From Bacteroidales bacterium (GTDB lineage Bacteria > Bacteroidota > Bacteroidia > Bacteroidales > P3), in contig JAFTBM010000045.1 in the NCBI GenBank assembly GCA_017455205.1, positions 1 through 64,000 on the forward strand: a stretch of 64,000 nucleotides of DNA, in the 5' to 3' direction. Both the position numbers and the translations under genes were made by a program. Under the pieces are notes generated by a model that saw only the letters and a program-made list of their open reading frames with translations, made no database searches and was not told where the DNA came from. The first letter of the stretch is position 1. Each line of letters starts with the position of its first letter. This document shows, in pieces, positions 60,436-64,000 of this stretch.

Positions 60436-61593
60436 TCAGAACTTCATATCGAATATCTTGCGGAATGTACGCACCGTGGGTGATGCCTCGTCCCAACCGT
60501 AGCGCTGCGCCACCTTGCCCACATACTCCAACGCCACCTCGCGCGTGGGAAGTCCGTTGAGGTAGACGATGAAATCGTTGTAGGCCCGCATGTCGGCACT
60601 GAACAATTCGTTGATGAAGCTGAACTTGTCGTTGATGTTGATCACATTGCGCAGGTCGTCCACCTTGGGGCGCACTGCATCCACCCCCGAGGCTACACGC
60701 TCGCTCAACCTATCGCCCAGGGTGCGCACCGCTGGCTGGTCGCCCAACGGACGATGCAGGTAGTCGAGCAGCGAAGCCTGCTTCGGCTGCACCTGCGGCT
60801 CATCGGCATCCGCTGCCACCTTTGGCTGCACTTCGACACCTCCGTCCACAAACAGGCTCGGCTCCTCCACCGCCGCAGCAGCCTTCGGTACTTCCTCCAC
60901 CTTTGGTACTGCCACTGGCACTTCATCCTCGAAAAGCAGTGTATTCTCCACCTCTACCTCTTCCATCAGCGGCGGTATCGCCTGCGGGGTGGCCACCTCC
61001 TCCCCTGCCCTTCTCTCCTCTGCACCGCTGGCTGCCACTGGTGCGGAGGCAGCAGAGACCTCTATCGTATCGTCCACAATCAGCGCCCCCATCGGCGCCT
61101 TTGGGGCGGCCACCACCTCCACTTCTGCATGGGCAACTGCCTGAACTGGGGCGACCTCCTCCACGGCGATATTCACCACCTCGGCTGCCATTTCTGTGGG
61201 GACAGCCTCACGCTGCAACGATTCCTTTGAGCCAACCTCTTCATTCCTAAGCTCCGACTCCGAGCCGACCCTCTCTTCCACCTCTATCTCTTGCTCCTCC
61301 GCAGGCTCATTCTCCACCGCCATCGTCCCCACCATCGCCATGGCCGCCTGCGTGGCCATCATCGTCGAGGAAATCATCGTCTTGTCCGACAGCGTCCCCA
61401 CCACTGGCTCTTCGGGCACCGCCACCGAGTAGACCTCCATCTCGTAGGCCACATCGTAGAGCCGACGCAACGCCTCGAGCAGCATATCGCGATCCATCCT
61501 GCTCACCATCCCCTCCGCAGCCACTATGCGGTTGGCCACCGTGCAGAGCCGCTGCATCCCCTCGGTGAGCGCACTCTTATCGTCCTTCATCAT
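60436..61593 (-). CDS. Conserved hypothetical protein with acidic Val/Ala/Glu-rich middle
   Basis: A 385-residue protein. The N-terminal about 55 residues are helical (MQRLCTVANRIVAAEGMVSRMDRDMLLEAL). Residues about 90-290 are low-complexity, rich in Glu, Val, Ala and Pro and probably disordered. The C-terminal about 95 residues (DDLRNVININDKFSFINELF, YNDFIVYLNGLPTREVALEY, RYGWDEASPTVRTFRKIFD) resemble a block I recall from Bacteroidales genomes beside gmk. No function can be assigned; no signal peptide, so cytoplasmic. Heads the gmk-mreC-mreD-porZ-recO run. A TAACTTTA sequence at 61663-61670 (minus) is a near-match -7 box. Confidence 0.75.
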   Translation of the reverse strand: MMKDDKSALTEGMQRLCTVANRIVAAEGMVSRMDRDMLLEALRRLYDVAYEMEVYSVAVPEEPVVGTLSDKTMISSTMMATQAAMAMVGTMAVENEPAEEQEIEVEERVGSESELRNEEVGSKESLQREAVPTEMAAEVVNIAVEEVAPVQAVAHAEVEVVAAPKAPMGALIVDDTIEVSAASAPVAASGAEERRAGEEVATPQAIPPLMEEVEVENTLLFEDEVPVAVPKVEEVPKAAAAVEEPSLFVDGGVEVQPKVAADADEPQVQPKQASLLDYLHRPLGDQPAVRTLGDRLSERVASGVDAVRPKVDDLRNVININDKFSFINELFSADMRAYNDFIVYLNGLPTREVALEYVGKVAQRYGWDEASPTVRTFRKIFDMKF

Positions 61594-61798
61594 ACCTAAT
61601 ATGTATTTATACCGTTGATAATAAAACCACTATGCCGAAATCGCGGCACTTCTTTTCCAGCGTAAAGTTACCACAAAAAACGCAACCCCGCCGTCAAAAT
61701 TGCGAAAGTTATCAAACTTTCCCCGTTGAAAAGTCGCCAAAGCCCTTCCGACCCGCCCATTCTCTCTTGAAAATGGACTCGAAAAAGGTGAGCCGATG

Positions 61799-62033
61799 GT
61801 AGGGACTTGACCCGTGGTTAGCACGTGTTTGGTTCGTGTATGATCCGTGTTAAGTCCGACTCCACTCGGAGGTGACACGGACCTGACACGGAGTTGACAC
61901 GGAGTTGACACGGACCAAGTGGGTAGAAAAAAGGTTATAGGTTATGGGTTATGGGTTATAGAAAATTGAAAATTGAGAATTGAAAATTCTGCCACCACAA
62001 GAGAAATTTCTTTCCCGATGCGAGATTTCTAAT
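61799..62033 (-). repeat. Repeat element A, copy 4 (minus orientation, longest)
   Basis: The core 61813-61914 is exactly 102 bp, with units every 11 bp (61813, 61824, 61835, 61846, 61857, then GGA-type at 61868, 61879, 61890, 61901). The flank 61915-61988 carries ACCCACTTGG-type sequence inverted, the 7-bp GGTTATG and AATTGAA repeats, and continues to CGAGATTTCTAAT (62021-62033), which matches inverted the outer end of copy 2. The remaining gap 61594-61798 and 62034-62158 holds only a possible -7 box and a small GGAAGCTTCC palindrome. Confidence 0.87.
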
Positions 62034-62158
62034 CGGACGTTTCGAGCACTATTGGGACAAAAAAGAAGACACATACTAAAAAGCGATGCCGCACGTTTTG
62101 GAGAGTAGGCAGCGGAGGAAGCTTCCGCCGCGAAAAGGCGACTGCAAAAGGCTACACA

Positions 62159-63469
62159 ATGAAAATCAAGGATTATCTTCGCCCCATTAAGGGCTACTTC
62201 AACCTGATGGCCGACAAAGAGGACGAGCAGCAGGTGGTGGAGCAGGTGAGTGCTGGGGTGGCATTTCGGGGGGCAAACCTGTGGATATTGATATTTGCCA
62301 TCCTCATAGCCTCGCTGGGGCTGAATGTGAACTCGACGGCGGTGATTATTGGTGCGATGCTGGTCTCGCCGCTGATGGGTCCTATCATCGGTATGGGACT
62401 GGGGGTGGGCATCAGCGACTACGACCTCTTCCGCCGTGCATTGAAGAACTATGGGGTGGCTACCCTGATTTCGATAGCCACCGCTACGCTCTATTTCCTC
62501 CTTTCGCCACTGGGCGAGGCCCAGAGCGAGCTGCTGGCTCGCACCTCGCCTTCGCTCTACGACGTGCTGATAGCCTTCTGCGGTGGTGCAGCTGGGGTGC
62601 TGGCGTTGACCACCAAGAGCAAGGGGCAGGTCATCCCTGGGGTGGCCATAGCCACCGCCCTCATGCCTCCGCTCTGCACGGCAGGCTACGGATTGGCCAC
62701 CGCACAGTGGAGCTACTTCTTCGGTGCGTTCTACCTGTTCTTTATCAACACGGTCTTCATTGCCTTGAGCACCTTCCTCGGCGTCAAGCTACTGCGGTTC
62801 CACACCGTGCGCACACTCTCACCCGAAGTGGCACTGCGCGGGCGGCGAATGATGGTGGCCATCGTGGTGGTGGCTATGCTTCCAGCGGCGTGGATGACGG
62901 TGTCGATTGTGCGGCGCAACGTCTTCGAGCAAAATGTCCGCCAATTTGTGGCTCGCGAGCTCAACCAGAACGGCACTCGCATTCTGTCCCACAACGTGGA
63001 GCATGACACGCTGCATGTGGTGGCAGTGGGCCGGACTATCAGCGAGAGCGAGATAGCCGATGCTCGGTCGCGCATGGACTACTATCGCTTGGGCGGATAT
63101 GGCCTCGAGGTGATACAAGGCGATGGCCGATGGACGGCGGAAAGCATCGATGCCAAAATCAGCAGCCTCAGCAGTGCGGCAGATGCCGAGAACCATCGGC
63201 TGACGGCTCGGGTGGCTCTGCTCGAAGGGCAGCTGGCCTCGTATGCACGGTTCGACACACTGGCTGTGCGCATCAATGCCGAGGCGCAAACGCTCTTCCC
63301 CGAGGTGAGGCATGTGGAACTGGGGCACAAAGCGGGTCGCACTGGGGGGACGGTAGTGGTGGTGGAGAAAAAGCCTAGCACCAAGTGGAAAGACGACACC
63401 GAGCGCCGCCTGAAAGCATGGCTGCAGGCGAGGCTCGAGGACGACCAAGCGGTGGTGGTGGTGAGGTGA
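62159..63469 (+). CDS. DUF389 family membrane protein
   Basis: A 436-residue protein. The N-terminal half has about six membrane helices and the family motif LNVNSTAVIIGAMLVSPLMG near residues 55-75, plus GVAIATALMPPLCTAGYGLA. The C-terminal about 200 residues are soluble, with a coiled-coil-like stretch (AKISSLSSAADAENHRLTAR). Function of DUF389 is unknown; transport or regulation has been suggested. The gene stands alone next to repeat A copy 4. Confidence 0.88.
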   Translation: MKIKDYLRPIKGYFNLMADKEDEQQVVEQVSAGVAFRGANLWILIFAILIASLGLNVNSTAVIIGAMLVSPLMGPIIGMGLGVGISDYDLFRRALKNYGVATLISIATATLYFLLSPLGEAQSELLARTSPSLYDVLIAFCGGAAGVLALTTKSKGQVIPGVAIATALMPPLCTAGYGLATAQWSYFFGAFYLFFINTVFIALSTFLGVKLLRFHTVRTLSPEVALRGRRMMVAIVVVAMLPAAWMTVSIVRRNVFEQNVRQFVARELNQNGTRILSHNVEHDTLHVVAVGRTISESEIADARSRMDYYRLGGYGLEVIQGDGRWTAESIDAKISSLSSAADAENHRLTARVALLEGQLASYARFDTLAVRINAEAQTLFPEVRHVELGHKAGRTGGTVVVVEKKPSTKWKDDTERRLKAWLQARLEDDQAVVVVR

Positions 63470-63506
63470 AAAAGGCGAAAAAAGCAATGGGTGCAATAAA
63501 AAAAAC

Positions 63507-63536
63507 TTGTGGAGTACTAAAAAAATAGTAACTTTG
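63507..63536 (+). promoter_or_regulatory. Bacteroidetes promoter for the DUF1573 gene
   Basis: TAACTTTG at 63529-63536 with TTG at 63507-63509 gives a 19-bp spacing, the full TTTG/TAnnTTTG-like arrangement. It lies 38 nt before ATG 63575. Confidence 0.75.
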
Positions 63537-63574
63537 CAGTCGCAAAAAGTCAGAAAACAAAAAACAATAACAGC

Positions 63575-63997
63575 ATGAAAAAGTTTGCAATGATTTGCAT
63601 GTTTGCTGCAATGGCCTTTGCAGCGAGTGCGCAGGTAAAGGAAGAAGAGCCCGCCAATGGTGCCAAAATCCGCTTTGTGGAATTGGAGCACAACTACGGC
63701 ACCATCCAGAAAGCCAGCGATGGCAACTGCGAGTTCGTCTTTTGGAACGATGGCAACGAGCCGCTGATACTTCAGGGGGTTCGTGCCTCGTGCGGTTGCA
63801 CCACACCGAGCTACACCCAGAAGCCCGTCATGCCCGGTGAGAGTGGCACCATCAAAGTACACTACAACACCAACAACATCGGTGGTTTCACCAAGACAGT
63901 TACCGTTACCAGCAACGCTGTCGATAAGCCGACGGTGCAGCTGCGCATCAAAGGGACTGTGGTGAACGAATTGCCAGCCGAGCAGAAAGAGGACTAA
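63575..63997 (+). CDS. Small secreted DUF1573 protein
   Basis: A 140-residue protein: signal peptide MKKFAMICMFAAMAFAASAQ, then one Ig-like DUF1573 (HYDIN/ASH-like) domain with VELEHNYGTIQKASDGNCEFVFWNDGNEPLIL in blocks, the conserved RASCGCTTPSYTQKPVMPGE and a final beta-strand pair. These proteins are abundant, exported and of unknown function in Bacteroidota. Expressed from a strong-looking promoter. The window ends 3 bp after the stop. Confidence 0.92.
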   Translation: MKKFAMICMFAAMAFAASAQVKEEEPANGAKIRFVELEHNYGTIQKASDGNCEFVFWNDGNEPLILQGVRASCGCTTPSYTQKPVMPGESGTIKVHYNTNNIGGFTKTVTVTSNAVDKPTVQLRIKGTVVNELPAEQKED

Positions 63998-64000
63998 ACA

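Overview
The window is a gene-dense piece of a Bacteroidota chromosome, most probably order Bacteroidales. The evidence is the repeated Bacteroidetes promoter element TAnnTTTG in front of several genes, two proteins with type IX secretion (T9SS) C-terminal sorting domains (a gingipain-like C25 peptidase and PorZ), an Asp/Glu-specific dipeptidyl peptidase of family S46, a GlsA/GlsB-type glycine-lipid acyltransferase pair, a ResB-CcsA fusion and many SPII-type lipoproteins. Most coding sequence is G+C-rich; the restriction-modification pair at 29.36-30.71 kb is visibly more A+T-rich. I cannot name the genus. No rRNA, tRNA, CRISPR array, transposase or phage gene was seen.

Layout. 0-8.2 kb: a membrane-protein remnant whose 5' end lies in a repeat, an outer-membrane protein, a 1588-residue exonuclease-RecQ-UvrD helicase fusion, a Cas4-like nuclease and a LOG-family protein. 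8.8-12.5 kb: a three-gene secreted operon (TPR protein, short-repeat protein, trypsin-like protease). 12.6-20.9 kb: divergent ribBA and dapB, then a FecCD/FecE-type ABC importer, DPP11 and a GH3 glycosidase. 21-26.9 kb: a minus-strand operon folP-cdaA-glsA-glsB-engB-dacB (folate, c-di-AMP, glycine lipids, ribosome assembly, peptidoglycan). 27.2-40.3 kb: a lipoprotein with an FGE-like domain, a duplicated DUF1599 protein, the R-M pair, then DoxX, DUF4293, tsaE, rsfS, ftsH, cdsA, psd, an RluA-type synthase and a C25 peptidase. 40.3-46.2 kb: arginine decarboxylase, ribD, a YigZ-family protein and the cytochrome c assembly fusion. 46.5-50.6 kb: porin, imelysin lipoprotein and di-heme oxidoreductase. 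51-61.6 kb: hutU, a subtilase-barrel fusion, recO, porZ, mreD, mreC, gmk and a conserved hypothetical. 62.1-64 kb: a DUF389 membrane protein and a small DUF1573 protein.

The most unusual feature is not a gene. Four intergenic copies of an element share a core of exactly 102 bp, made of nine 11-bp units plus 3 bp, with one half the inverted counterpart of the other (217-318, 36297-36398, 43755-43856, 61813-61914). A one-armed relative lies at 8525-8585. Two further elements (27044-27134, 50920-50992) use an unrelated 11-bp word in the same head-to-head design. The flanks hold 7-bp A+T-rich repeats. Two copies point one way and two the other, one lies where a gene seems to have lost its 5' half, and a fragment is read as codons inside the cytochrome assembly gene.

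Stretches without genes. 1-138 is A+T-rich with nothing recognised. 8166-8837, 26870-27258, 36245-36638, 43583-44093, 50627-51045 and 61594-62158 mainly carry these repeats. 46227-46495 holds a terminator and a scrap of the repeat flank. 12472-12619 and 25043-25187 show nothing recognisable.
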